Positions 23,976 through 31,283 of a stretch of DNA of 64,000 nucleotides are shown here, in pieces (the stretch's first letter is position 1; every line of letters starts with the position of its first letter). This DNA comes from Fictibacillus nanhaiensis (GTDB lineage: Bacteria; Bacillota; Bacilli; Bacillales; Fictibacillaceae): assembly GCA_016401345.1 (NCBI GenBank), contig JAEACG010000002.1, positions 804,225-868,224 of the forward strand, given 5' to 3'. The notes under the pieces are model-generated. The model worked only from the letters and a program-made list of their open reading frames with translations. It was not told the origin of the DNA and ran no database searches. The position numbers were made by a program, and so were the translations under genes.

Positions 23976-23990
23976 GAGGGCTTTTTCTTT
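23960..23990 (+). terminator. intrinsic terminator at the 3' end of trhO
   Basis: The stem AAAGTTCTCCT / AGGAGGGCTTT overlaps the stop codon and is followed by TTCTTTTT. Confidence 0.7.
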
Positions 23991-24076
23991 TTGGAGAGAT
24001 TAGTGATAAGTATGAGTGTACTCTTCAGGAGGAAAATAATTGATATGTGCGTTTCAGGGAAACACAGGTAAATAAA

Positions 24077-24160
24077 TACGTAGTAATCTCAATTAATTAC
24101 GTAGTAATCGGATTTTTATACGAGGTAATTTCAATTAATTACGTAGTAAATCAATTTTTA
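24077..24160. repeat. four tandem 21-bp repeats upstream of the PAP2 gene
   Basis: Units start at 24077, 24098, 24119 and 24140, exactly 21 bases apart. Each opens with TACGTAGTAA or a one-base variant (TACGAGGTAA). The second half alternates between a TCAATTAAT type (units 1 and 3) and a GATTTTTA/AATTTTTA type (units 2 and 4), so the array is also two copies of a 42-bp unit. The 21-bp step is two helical turns, so all copies face one side of the DNA. Confidence 0.9.
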
Positions 24161-24232
24161 TCCGTAAACCCCCGAATTGCTATTCCTAATTTTGGATGCC
24201 CTGAAGTAATATAATATGTAGGGGGAATAACA

Positions 24233-24859
24233 ATGAACGTAATTTTGAGTTTATGTATGTTGATTTTTATCAGTCTTTCGTTTTATAGCTCAAGTTTCAT
24301 AACCACTTTTGATTCGAGTTTGAGAGAACAGGTTTTGGCTTTCAGAACAGAATGGTTAAATGAAATGGTGCTAGCTATCACGCATTTAGGCGACGCAAAA
24401 GCGCTGGCTGGACTCTGCTTAATCGGTGCAATCGTTCTTATCATAATGAAACAAATAAGAAACAGTTTACTGCTGATTGGAAGTATTCTGGTTTCTTATG
24501 GTCTGAACTTACTAGTGAAGTCCATGTTTCAGAGGGAAAGACCACAAGACTACTCCTTGTTAGAAGAGGACGGATACAGTTTTCCGAGTGGTAACGCCAT
24601 GGTGGGCACATCGTTTTATTTGTTTGCAGCTGTTCTTTTGTATCAACGGTATCAAAAAAGCTGGATCCTAGTGACAGGTGCCATGCTTCCGTTCCTACTC
24701 GGTTTAAGCCGTGTCTATGTTGGTGTTCACTATCCATCTGATATTTTGGCAGGATTTGCACTAGGCATCGTTCTTGTCATCATTCTTACCAAACTCACAG
24801 ATAAACGTAGCAAACAAGTAGAAAGCGTTAACAGAAACAACACAAATAGAGCTGTGTAA
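24233..24859 (+). CDS. PAP2 family membrane phosphatase
   Basis: A 208-aa membrane protein with about six helices. The three PAP2 motifs are visible: KSMFQRERP (motif 1, residues 97-105), PSGNA (motif 2, about 120) and SRVYVGVHYPSD (motif 3, about 161-172). These enzymes remove phosphate from lipid phosphates such as phosphatidic acid or undecaprenyl pyrophosphate. Motif 2 normally reads PSGH; here it has Asn for His. The ATG follows TAGGGGGAA. The 21-bp repeats lie 70 to 160 bases upstream. Confidence 0.9.
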   Translation: MNVILSLCMLIFISLSFYSSSFITTFDSSLREQVLAFRTEWLNEMVLAITHLGDAKALAGLCLIGAIVLIIMKQIRNSLLLIGSILVSYGLNLLVKSMFQRERPQDYSLLEEDGYSFPSGNAMVGTSFYLFAAVLLYQRYQKSWILVTGAMLPFLLGLSRVYVGVHYPSDILAGFALGIVLVIILTKLTDKRSKQVESVNRNNTNRAV

Positions 24860-24924
24860 CATATCAATTATTGTTCGTTTTTGGTATAATAAAGCGTAAT
24901 TGTTTACCGAAAGGGTGCAAAGAT

Positions 24925-25113
24925 ATGTTGCCAATCGTATTTCCAGAGAACAAACTTGAGTACATACCGGCTTTAATTACGCTTGCCCTCTTTACGATTT
25001 TTGCGTGGAGAACGGTAGTCTTTTTTAAGAAACATTCTGCGAAAGAGTTAAAGAGAGCACAATTAATAGAAGAAGATTTGTTAAGCAAAGAGCTGAAAAA
25101 CAAGGACTTGTGA
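24925..25113 (+). CDS. small single-helix membrane protein
   Basis: A 62-aa protein with one membrane helix at residues 13-29 (ALITLALFTIFAWRTVV), then a basic and acidic cytosolic tail likely to be helical. The ATG at 24925 follows AAAGGGTG. A TATAAT-like box (TATAATAAA) lies about 40 bases upstream. The family is not recognised. Confidence 0.75.
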   Translation: MLPIVFPENKLEYIPALITLALFTIFAWRTVVFFKKHSAKELKRAQLIEEDLLSKELKNKDL

Positions 25114-25132
25114 CGAGTTCTTGTTTTTTTTT
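25096..25132 (+). terminator. intrinsic terminator
   Basis: The stem AAAACAAGGACT / AGTTCTTGTTTT is followed by a run of T and overlaps the end of the small membrane gene. Confidence 0.8.
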
Positions 25133-25153
25133 TGAAAAAAATTTATATTTCTA

Positions 25154-25183
25154 TGAATAGGTTTTCAGAATTAACCCATACTA
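25154..25183 (+). promoter_or_regulatory. sigma-G promoter of the SASP gene
   Basis: TGAATA (25154-25159) and CATACTA (25177-25183) are separated by 17 bases, a close match to the forespore sigma-G consensus and correctly placed for the SASP gene. Confidence 0.85.
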
Positions 25184-25241
25184 CATTTAACGGAAAACAA
25201 AAAAGTTTTTCGTACATATTATCCCAAAGGAGGGAAATCGC

Positions 25242-25430
25242 ATGGCACGTAATAACAGCAACCAAATCGTGGTTCCTGGAGCACAAGGAGCTCTTGACGC
25301 AATGAAACAAGAGATCGCTGCTGAGTTCGGAGTACATCTTGGACCAGACACAACTTCTCGTGCAAACGGATCTGTAGGTGGCGAAATCACTAAGCGTCTT
25401 GTAGCACAAGCGCTAGGCGGACTTCGTTAA
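25242..25430 (+). CDS. alpha/beta-type small acid-soluble spore protein
   Basis: A 62-aa DNA-coating protein of the forespore that protects spore DNA from UV and heat and is degraded at germination. The family pattern is complete: a protease (GPR) site around [10 protein letters not shown], then [20 protein letters not shown] and the C-terminal LVAQALGG. The start is the ATG behind AAAGGAGG. It is preceded by a sigma-G promoter and followed by a strong terminator, so it is monocistronic. Confidence 0.97.
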   Translation: MARNNSNQIVVPGAQGALDAMKQEIAAEFGVHLGPDTTSRANGSVGGEITKRLVAQALGGLR

Positions 25431-25449
25431 TCAGTAACCTCCTTGTAAG

Positions 25450-25486
25450 AAAAACCCGGAATTCGTTCCGGGTTTTATTTTTTTGT
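25450..25486 (+). terminator. intrinsic terminator after the SASP gene
   Basis: The stem AAAACCCGGAA / TTCCGGGTTTT with a TTCG loop is followed by a T run. Confidence 0.92.
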
Positions 25487-25504
25487 AGACATTCTATTTA
25501 TTAA

Positions 25505-25549
25505 ATGTTACCTTTAAGTCACATATTATATATGTTACCTTTTAGTCAC
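25505..25549 (+). promoter_or_regulatory. two direct repeats in front of the ArsR-SRPBCC gene
   Basis: ATGTTACCTTTAAGTCAC (25505-25522) and ATGTTACCTTTTAGTCAC (25532-25549) differ in one base and are 27 bases apart. They lie just before the gene of a DNA-binding protein and are probably its operators. Confidence 0.7.
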
Positions 25550-25586
25550 TTATTAAGGGATGGAAAGAAGGTGGAGTATCAACCCC

Positions 25587-26369
25587 ATGATAAATGAAGA
25601 GTTAGTTGACGTATTTAAAGCATTATCTCATCCCATCCGGATCGATATTCTAGATCACTTAAAAAGTCAGCCACTCACGACAGGTGAATTAAGTGAGAAA
25701 TACGATGTCTCTAGGTATGCCATCATGAAGCATTTAGCCGTACTTGTTGACGCAAACCTCATTACAATCCGTCGCAAAGGCAGACTACGAGTAAATTATT
25801 TGAACGTTATTCCACTTCAAGAGCTTTATAACAGGTGGGTTAGTAAATATGAAGCACCGCATGCGAATTCATTGCTTGCGATCAAAAATTTAGTAGAAGA
25901 AAGGGAAGATAATAAAATGGAACAAACAAAAGAAATCAAGATCGACTCTTTTCATATCGAGCAAGAAATTATGATTCAAGCGAAAAAAGAAACAGTATTC
26001 AAAGCATTAACAGAAGACATTAGTAGCTGGTGGCACTTTAGAGTGGGAGATAAGGATTCGAAGTTGATCTTGGAGCCTAAACTCGCAGGCCGTTTTTATG
26101 AAGATTGGGGAAATGGTGAGGGAGCTTTATGGGGAAATGTTACGTATTACAAAAGAAACGAAGAGATTCGATTGAATGGTTTACTAGGGATGAGTGGCTC
26201 CGTAAATAGTTCTTATTCTTACAAGCTGATCGAAGACGGTGATCGGACTGTTCTACAGCTTTCTCACCAAGCCGTTGGAATTCTTGAACCACATTGGGAA
26301 GAAGCACATATCCACGGTTGGAACGAGCTTCTTGCAGAAAATTTGAAAAAATTCGTTGAACAAAAGTAG
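25587..26369 (+). CDS. ArsR-type HTH fused to an SRPBCC (AHSA1-like) domain
   Basis: A 260-aa fusion. Residues 1-85 form an ArsR winged helix (VFKALSHPIRIDILDHLKSQ, then KYDVSRYAIMKHLAVLVDAN). Residues about 115-260 form an SRPBCC/AHSA1 lipid-binding-like fold (KKETVFKALTEDISSWWHF, ending HIHGWNELLAENLKKFVEQ). Normally the two parts are separate neighbouring genes. The frame is open from 25560, but AAGGTGGAG favours the ATG at 25587. A further SRPBCC gene follows 9 bases later. A ligand-sensing repressor is the natural reading. Confidence 0.85.
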   Translation: MINEELVDVFKALSHPIRIDILDHLKSQPLTTGELSEKYDVSRYAIMKHLAVLVDANLITIRRKGRLRVNYLNVIPLQELYNRWVSKYEAPHANSLLAIKNLVEEREDNKMEQTKEIKIDSFHIEQEIMIQAKKETVFKALTEDISSWWHFRVGDKDSKLILEPKLAGRFYEDWGNGEGALWGNVTYYKRNEEIRLNGLLGMSGSVNSSYSYKLIEDGDRTVLQLSHQAVGILEPHWEEAHIHGWNELLAENLKKFVEQK

Positions 26370-26378
26370 GAGATTCTT

Positions 26379-26819
26379 ATGGTTGATGTAAGAACAGAGA
26401 TATCCATTAATCGTCCGATCGACGTAGTCGCTCACTATGCTGCCGATCCAGATCATGCACCACAATGGTACGAAAACATTAAAGCCATTGAATGGGTTAC
26501 GATGAAACCTCTGCAATTAGGTTCGAAAATGGCGTTTATCGCTTATTTCTTAGGACGAAAACTTGAATACGTATATGAAGTCACAGATTATGTTCCTGGT
26601 AAAAAGTTAGTGATGACAACAGCAAATGGTCCTTTCCCGATGGAGACCACTTATACGTGGAACACGGAGAATGCTGGAGTAACCAAAATGACGCTCCAGA
26701 ACAAAGGGGTTCCAACAGGATTTTCAAAAATGGTCACTCCTTTTATGTCATTTATGATGAAAAAAGCAAACAAAAAAGATTTACTAAAGATAAAGCAGAT
26801 ACTTGAACAAAACAAATAA
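26379..26819 (+). CDS. SRPBCC family protein
   Basis: A 146-aa protein of the START-like polyketide cyclase/Bet v1 fold. The start reads EISINRPIDVVAHYAADPDH, and the core has LGRKLEYVYEVTDYVPGKKL, both typical. Such proteins bind hydrophobic ligands or act as chaperones. It follows the ArsR-SRPBCC gene by nine bases and should be in one operon. The ATG follows GTAGGAG. The function is not known. Confidence 0.88.
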   Translation: MVDVRTEISINRPIDVVAHYAADPDHAPQWYENIKAIEWVTMKPLQLGSKMAFIAYFLGRKLEYVYEVTDYVPGKKLVMTTANGPFPMETTYTWNTENAGVTKMTLQNKGVPTGFSKMVTPFMSFMMKKANKKDLLKIKQILEQNK

Positions 26820-26823
26820 GATG

Positions 26824-26854
26824 AAAGGCTGTGTAGGTGCACAGTCTTTTTTTC
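26824..26854 (+). terminator. intrinsic terminator after the SRPBCC operon
   Basis: The stem AAAGGCTGTG / CACAGTCTTT is followed by TTTT. Confidence 0.75.
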
Positions 26855-26939
26855 TGCAGAATTATAAAAAGTCCTACGTAAAATCATGTATAATGAAAGC
26901 GATAACAATCAAGTTACTTGTCCGGGGGAGTGGATTAGA

Positions 26940-27788
26940 ATGACAGAACAGAACAAATTGGACAGCAAAGAAACAGAAAAAGGAATTCACACGGATTTTA
27001 TTAACCAGATGACATATGGAGAATATCTGAACCTTGATAAAATTTTATCCGGTCAGAACAGGCTTTCCGGTCATCACGATGAAATGTTGTTTATAGTTAT
27101 CCACCAAGTGTCAGAGCTATGGATGAAACTCATTCTGCACGAAACGCGTTCTGCGATTTCTTCCATTGAAGATGGAAACCTTCATTCGGCGTTTAAAATG
27201 CTTGCGCGAGTTTCTAAGATTCAGTCTCAGATCATTGAATCATGGGATGTACTCTCAACCTTGACGCCAGCAGAATACATGGAGTTTCGCGATAAGCTTG
27301 GACAAGCATCAGGCTTTCAATCGTATCAATATCGCATGATCGAATTTGCGCTCGGCTACAAGACACCGCACATTTTAGAAATCTACAAAAAAGACGCAGA
27401 CCTTCACGAACAATTAACGACTGCTCTTCATACACCAAGTTTGTACGACGTTTCCATTCAGGCACTCGCGAAAGCGGGTCTTCATATTGACGAGGAAGTT
27501 TTGAACCGTGATGTGACGAAACGCTATGAATACAACGCATCAGTAGAGGCAGCTTGGTTAGAAGTGTACCGAAACGTAGAGAAGTATTGGGATCTGTATG
27601 AATTAGCAGAAAAGCTTGTAGATATTGAAGACTGGCTGCAGCAGTGGCGATTCCGCCATATGAAGACCGTTGAACGCATCATCGGATTTAAAGTCGGAAC
27701 AGGTGGTTCATCAGGCGTGAACTATCTCAAAAAAGTACTAGACCAACGCTTCTTCCCAGAGCTTTGGGATCTGCGTACGAGTATTTAA
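26940..27788 (+). CDS. kynA: tryptophan 2,3-dioxygenase
   Basis: A 282-aa heme enzyme that opens the indole ring of L-tryptophan to N-formylkynurenine, the first step of the kynurenine pathway. Diagnostic parts are [20 protein letters not shown] near residue 27, the substrate motif [17 protein letters not shown], and the axial heme His with the loop [20 protein letters not shown] near the end. The ATG at 26940 follows GGGGGAG. A TATAAT lies at 26889. No kynB or kynU gene is present in the window, so the pathway would be completed elsewhere or not at all. Confidence 0.96.
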   Translation: MTEQNKLDSKETEKGIHTDFINQMTYGEYLNLDKILSGQNRLSGHHDEMLFIVIHQVSELWMKLILHETRSAISSIEDGNLHSAFKMLARVSKIQSQIIESWDVLSTLTPAEYMEFRDKLGQASGFQSYQYRMIEFALGYKTPHILEIYKKDADLHEQLTTALHTPSLYDVSIQALAKAGLHIDEEVLNRDVTKRYEYNASVEAAWLEVYRNVEKYWDLYELAEKLVDIEDWLQQWRFRHMKTVERIIGFKVGTGGSSGVNYLKKVLDQRFFPELWDLRTSI

Positions 27789-27798
27789 ATATTTTTGA

Positions 27799-27835
27799 AA
27801 GAAGCGTGCTGTTTACACAGTACGCTTCTTTTCTT
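27799..27835. terminator. terminator between kynA and a minus-strand gene
   Basis: The stem AAGAAGCGTGCTGT / ACAGTACGCTTCTT with loop TTAC is followed by TTCTTT. The last codons of the minus-strand ORF lie inside it. Confidence 0.85.
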
Positions 27836-27998
27836 TACTAGTATTTTTCCTTTTAAACATCTTTTCAATAACATAAAAAATCCCACCACAAACCACGCCT
27901 ATAACAAGAGGTTTTAAGATGAAACTTTGCTCAGTCCAGAACCAATTTATTAGGAATACAATTACAAAAGTGAGTAATGAATGCATCACTAAATGAAT
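27813..27998 (-). CDS. small two-helix membrane protein with non-AUG start
   Basis: On the minus strand a frame of up to 61 codons encodes two hydrophobic helices (LLTFVIVFLINWFW and PLVIGVVCGGIFYVI) and a basic tail (EKMFKRKNTSKEKKRTV). The ribosome site GGGAGG is seven bases before an ATT at 27998; GTG (27989) and ATG (27986) follow but are too far for that site. It lies convergent to kynA. Composition and ribosome site make a true gene likely, and its start is either AUU or an ATG lost by mutation. Confidence 0.55.
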   Translation of the reverse strand: MHLVMHSLLTFVIVFLINWFWTEQSFILKPLVIGVVCGGIFYVIEKMFKRKNTSKEKKRTV

Positions 27999-28201
27999 AA
28001 CAATTCCTCCCTGATCCTTTTTGTTAAAATTCTAACATAAATTGTAAAATAGATGAGAGGCAATTAAATAAAACGAAATTACAAAAAAAGACACATAAAT
28101 GGATTAAAATTACAAATTACAATGATAAAATAAAGACATAGAAGGGCTACATTCTCTTATTTTCAAACTTCTAAAATAGCTCATGATAAGGGAGATTCTC
28201 T

Positions 28202-28282
28202 ATGAATGAAAACATCATGGTTTTATCTGACGGAAGGCTATTAGGTTATTCCCTATATGGAGACCTAGAAGGGCTTAATTAA
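28202..28282 (+). pseudogene. N-terminal stub of an alpha/beta hydrolase
   Basis: The ATG follows GGGAG, and 26 codons (ending RLLGYSLYGDLEGLN) match the first two strands of alpha/beta hydrolases before the frame ends. In intact relatives about 240 residues follow, including HGxPGS and GxSxGG. A terminator begins 22 bases later, so most of the gene appears to be deleted. Upstream bases 28020-28200 are AT-rich and show no gene. Confidence 0.6.
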
Positions 28283-28303
28283 ACAAGAATTCCCCATACT
28301 TAT

Positions 28304-28335
28304 AAAACATCTTTCGTATTAAAGATGTTTTTTTG
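28304..28335 (+). terminator. intrinsic terminator after the hydrolase stub
   Basis: The perfect stem AAAACATCTTT / AAAGATGTTTT is followed by TTT. Confidence 0.88.
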
Positions 28336-28440
28336 GAGTAAGTTTAGATAAATAACAAATTATTTAAACACATGAACCAAAACGCTACCAAAGGTATATG
28401 ATGGATAATCTCTCTAGAACTTGAAGAAAGAGGTGCATAT

Positions 28441-28788
28441 TTGAAGATATACTTTTGGTTTTTCTTGTTGATTTCCACATACAACGTTCTGTGGATTGAT
28501 ATGAGCAATTTCCGTGAGTTGATTGATCTTATCATAATAGTGATAGGTCTTTTAGGTATCTATGGATATGTTTACAGAAAAGTAATCTTTCGAAAGAGCT
28601 TTTGGAAAGTTTTCTTTGTATTTGACCTTCTCTACACGATTGGTTTTATGTTTTTGGTTTCACGAGAGAAATATCTACGGATTCATTCAAATGATGAATT
28701 CATATTTTCCTCATTGGTCGTTTTTCTTTTTCTTTTTGTTTACTTCAGAACCCTTTATAAGTACGCATTTAAGGAAACTGGTAGATAA
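28441..28788 (+). CDS. hypothetical four-helix membrane protein
   Basis: A 115-aa, Phe-rich protein with four hydrophobic segments (residues 2-18, 27-45, 55-74 and 86-104) and basic loops such as YRKVIFRKSFWK. The start is TTG at 28441, behind AGAGGTG at good spacing. The hairpin AGAGTACC / GGGTACTCT (28796-28818) with a T-rich tail ends it. The function is unknown. Confidence 0.7.
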   Translation: MKIYFWFFLLISTYNVLWIDMSNFRELIDLIIIVIGLLGIYGYVYRKVIFRKSFWKVFFVFDLLYTIGFMFLVSREKYLRIHSNDEFIFSSLVVFLFLFVYFRTLYKYAFKETGR

Positions 28789-28888
28789 TGAATAGAAGAG
28801 TACCGCAAGTCGGGTACTCTTTATATTTGTTTATTTTTAGACTTCTGTTTTAGAGTTTGAGGCAAGAACCTTTCCTTTTAAAACAAAT

Positions 28889-29671
28889 TTATAAAATCCA
28901 ACCGTTAAGAACCATACCTATGTTTATGACAAAATGAAACACGATGGCAGGATATATACTATTTGTCTTTAAGACAATAAAAGCATAAAAAAGTCCTCCA
29001 AACGAAAACAACAGACTCATGACAAGTGGAATTCCAATAGATAGATGTAACAGACCGAATCCGATACTAGTAATGAGGACAGCATAAAAGGTAGAGACGT
29101 ATTCTTTTAGAGAAGACAACAATATTCCTCTCCAAAGTATTTCCTCTAGAACAGCATTGATCAGTGAAAAGAACAGTGCAAATATAAGAAGTGATCGCGT
29201 TAAGCTTGTGTTCTCTACAAATAAAAGAGGTAAAAAGATTGTCGTTGATCCAAGCATTCCAAACACTAAAAAGGTTAGAGTTTTAATCGTATGATGAGGA
29301 AATACGATTCGACCATTCCAGTTCGGCATCACTGTAAAAAGATTCACTTTTTGTTTAGTAAGTTTTAAAGAGATGCCTGCTCCTATGACTATAAATAATA
29401 GTAAACTTCTATTTAAGATAATCTTTGTTTCTATGGAAAGTCCCCACTGGGCAATTAAGTCCATTCCTAAAATATACAAAGTCAACCCTAACGAAAAGAA
29501 GATGAATAGGGATAGGGTGGAACGATATTTAGAGTTTGTTGTATAAAGTAGGAACAACAATAACACAGAAAACGCTCCCCAGGTGTACCACCTGTTTGAA
29601 AATAAGATAATACTAAGAAAAAACAAACTTGAGTAAACGAATACTATGCCATAATTTCTAACGAGTTGAAT
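28889..29671 (-). CDS. CPBP family intramembrane metalloprotease
   Basis: A membrane protein of about 260 aa with eight or so helices and the three motifs of the CAAX-protease/bacteriocin-processing (Abi) family: EEILWRG, FGLLHLS and HFVINIG. These are glutamyl intramembrane proteases. The first conventional start is TTG 29626, but AAGGAG, overlapping the stop of the upstream fabF-like gene, points to an ATT at 29671, which adds QLVRNYGIVFVYSS ahead of the first helix. It should be co-transcribed with the fabF-like gene. The substrate is unknown. Confidence 0.85.
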   Translation of the reverse strand: MQLVRNYGIVFVYSSLFFLSIILFSNRWYTWGAFSVLLLFLLYTTNSKYRSTLSLFIFFSLGLTLYILGMDLIAQWGLSIETKIILNRSLLLFIVIGAGISLKLTKQKVNLFTVMPNWNGRIVFPHHTIKTLTFLVFGMLGSTTIFLPLLFVENTSLTRSLLIFALFFSLINAVLEEILWRGILLSSLKEYVSTFYAVLITSIGFGLLHLSIGIPLVMSLLFSFGGLFYAFIVLKTNSIYPAIVFHFVINIGMVLNGWIL

Positions 29672-29685
29672 TACTGATCTCTCCT

Positions 29686-30930
29686 TTATAGTCGATCTTC
29701 AAACTTTTTGAAAAGTAGAGCGGTGTTGTGTCCACCAAAGCCAAGTGCGTTACTAATTCCTGCTTTTATCGTGGTTTTCCGGGCTTCGTTTGGTACATAA
29801 TCCAAATCGCATGCTTCATCAGGAGTATGTAGATTAACAGTCGGCGGAATTATTCCCGTTTCAATAGCAAGAAGAGTAAAGATGGCTTCAACTGCACCTG
29901 CAGCACCCATCATGTGACCTGTCATAGATTTAGTGGAACTGATTGGAACGTCGTAAGCCCTTTTCCTTAAGAAGCTTTTAATGGCTTCTGTTTCAAATCT
30001 ATCATTATAAGTTGTACTCGTTCCATGTGCATTAATGTACTCAATTTCTTCAAGCGCCAAGCAGGATTCTGATAATGCACCATTCATAGCTCGAACGGCA
30101 CCTTCACCGCCTGGAGCGGGGCTCGTAATATGATAAGCATCTGAAACAGTTGAGTAACCTACGATCTCACCATAAATCTTTGCTTGCCGACTCAATGCTG
30201 TATCAAGGGATTCCAGCACGATTGCTCCTGCACCTTCTCCCATCACTAAGCCATCTCTGTTCTTATCAAAAGGTCTGCAAGCACGTTTAGGGTCAGGATT
30301 AGTGGATATTGCTCCCATGGCACAGAAAGCTCCGATACCAAGGGGAGTGAGTGAAGCTTCAGAACCTCCAGCCACTATCACTTCTGCATCACCTCGCTGA
30401 ATCGCTCGATATGCATCTCCTATCGCATTTGAACCAGAAGCACAAGATAGTACGACACACGTGTTAATCCCTTTAGCTCCAATTGCAATGGCGACTTGGC
30501 TTGCTGCCATATTTGATATAACCGTTGTTGTAGAAAAGGGGTAAAGGTTTTGATAACCCCCGTTCTGCAGGTCTTTATATGTATTTTCGAAACTTTCGAT
30601 TCCCCCAATTGCTGTTCCGAATGATACGCCAATGCGTTCTTCATGAACAGTCTTGCCAGGTATCACGTTTGCATCTTGAATGGCTATTATAGAAGAAGCG
30701 ACGGCGTATTCAGTGAACCGATCCATACGATGTCTTTCGTTAACCTGAATATAGTTTGAAAGGCTAAAATCTTTAACTTCTGCTGCCGTTTTTGCGGAAA
30801 AATTGGTTGAGTCAAAACGAGTAAGTTTACCGATTCCGGACTCTCCGTGAATTAGTTTATTCCAAGTCTCCTCGACCGAATTACCCAGGGGAGTGATGGC
30901 TCCCATACCTGTCACTACAACTCTTCGCAT
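29686..30930 (-). CDS. fabF: beta-ketoacyl-ACP synthase II (FabF-type)
   Basis: A 414-aa condensing enzyme of fatty-acid elongation. Cys163 lies in VVLSCASGSNAIG, the two catalytic histidines are in EYINAHGTSTTYND and KSMTGHMMGAAG, and the thiolase fold begins RRVVVTGMGAITPLGNSVEE. The length matches FabF. The ATG at 30930 follows TAGGTGAT. No other fatty-acid gene (acpP, fabH, fabD) lies nearby; it is paired with a CPBP protease, so it may be a second copy with a special role rather than the housekeeping FabF. Confidence 0.93.
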   Translation of the reverse strand: MRRVVVTGMGAITPLGNSVEETWNKLIHGESGIGKLTRFDSTNFSAKTAAEVKDFSLSNYIQVNERHRMDRFTEYAVASSIIAIQDANVIPGKTVHEERIGVSFGTAIGGIESFENTYKDLQNGGYQNLYPFSTTTVISNMAASQVAIAIGAKGINTCVVLSCASGSNAIGDAYRAIQRGDAEVIVAGGSEASLTPLGIGAFCAMGAISTNPDPKRACRPFDKNRDGLVMGEGAGAIVLESLDTALSRQAKIYGEIVGYSTVSDAYHITSPAPGGEGAVRAMNGALSESCLALEEIEYINAHGTSTTYNDRFETEAIKSFLRKRAYDVPISSTKSMTGHMMGAAGAVEAIFTLLAIETGIIPPTVNLHTPDEACDLDYVPNEARKTTIKAGISNALGFGGHNTALLFKKFEDRL

Positions 30931-31143
30931 ATTATCACCTACTAAATCTTCCATTTATCTGTATATTTCTACATGTTTTTACAATTCACCTTCCTATATT
31001 TAACAATAAATAGGATGAACTGATAAATATTAGTTGAACTAAAATGGTAATAATATTGTTATTACAGTTAATATTCATTTTTTAGAAGAAATGAATATGT
31101 GCATCGTACCTATCCCCCATTAACGGGATTTTCAAAATGCTGT

Positions 31144-31203
31144 AAAAAGCACTGCGTAAACTGAATCTCTATTTAGGGGTGAGTTCATTTGCAGTGCTTT
31201 TTA
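31144..31203. other. long hairpin in the fabF-WYL gap
   Basis: A perfect 12-bp stem, AAAAAGCACTGC / GCAGTGCTTTTT, encloses a 36-base loop. It lies in a 350-base gap between two minus-strand genes, downstream of the WYL regulator stop (31284). It may be that gene's terminator or a structured RNA. The remainder of the gap (30931-31143) is AT-rich with no gene visible. Confidence 0.5.
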
Positions 31204-31283
31204 GACTACTATTTAATTTGAGATTCTCTTGTTTAATAACGTTTTTGCTTTAAGTAAACTCTTTAACTTACAGAGTTTAGTCC

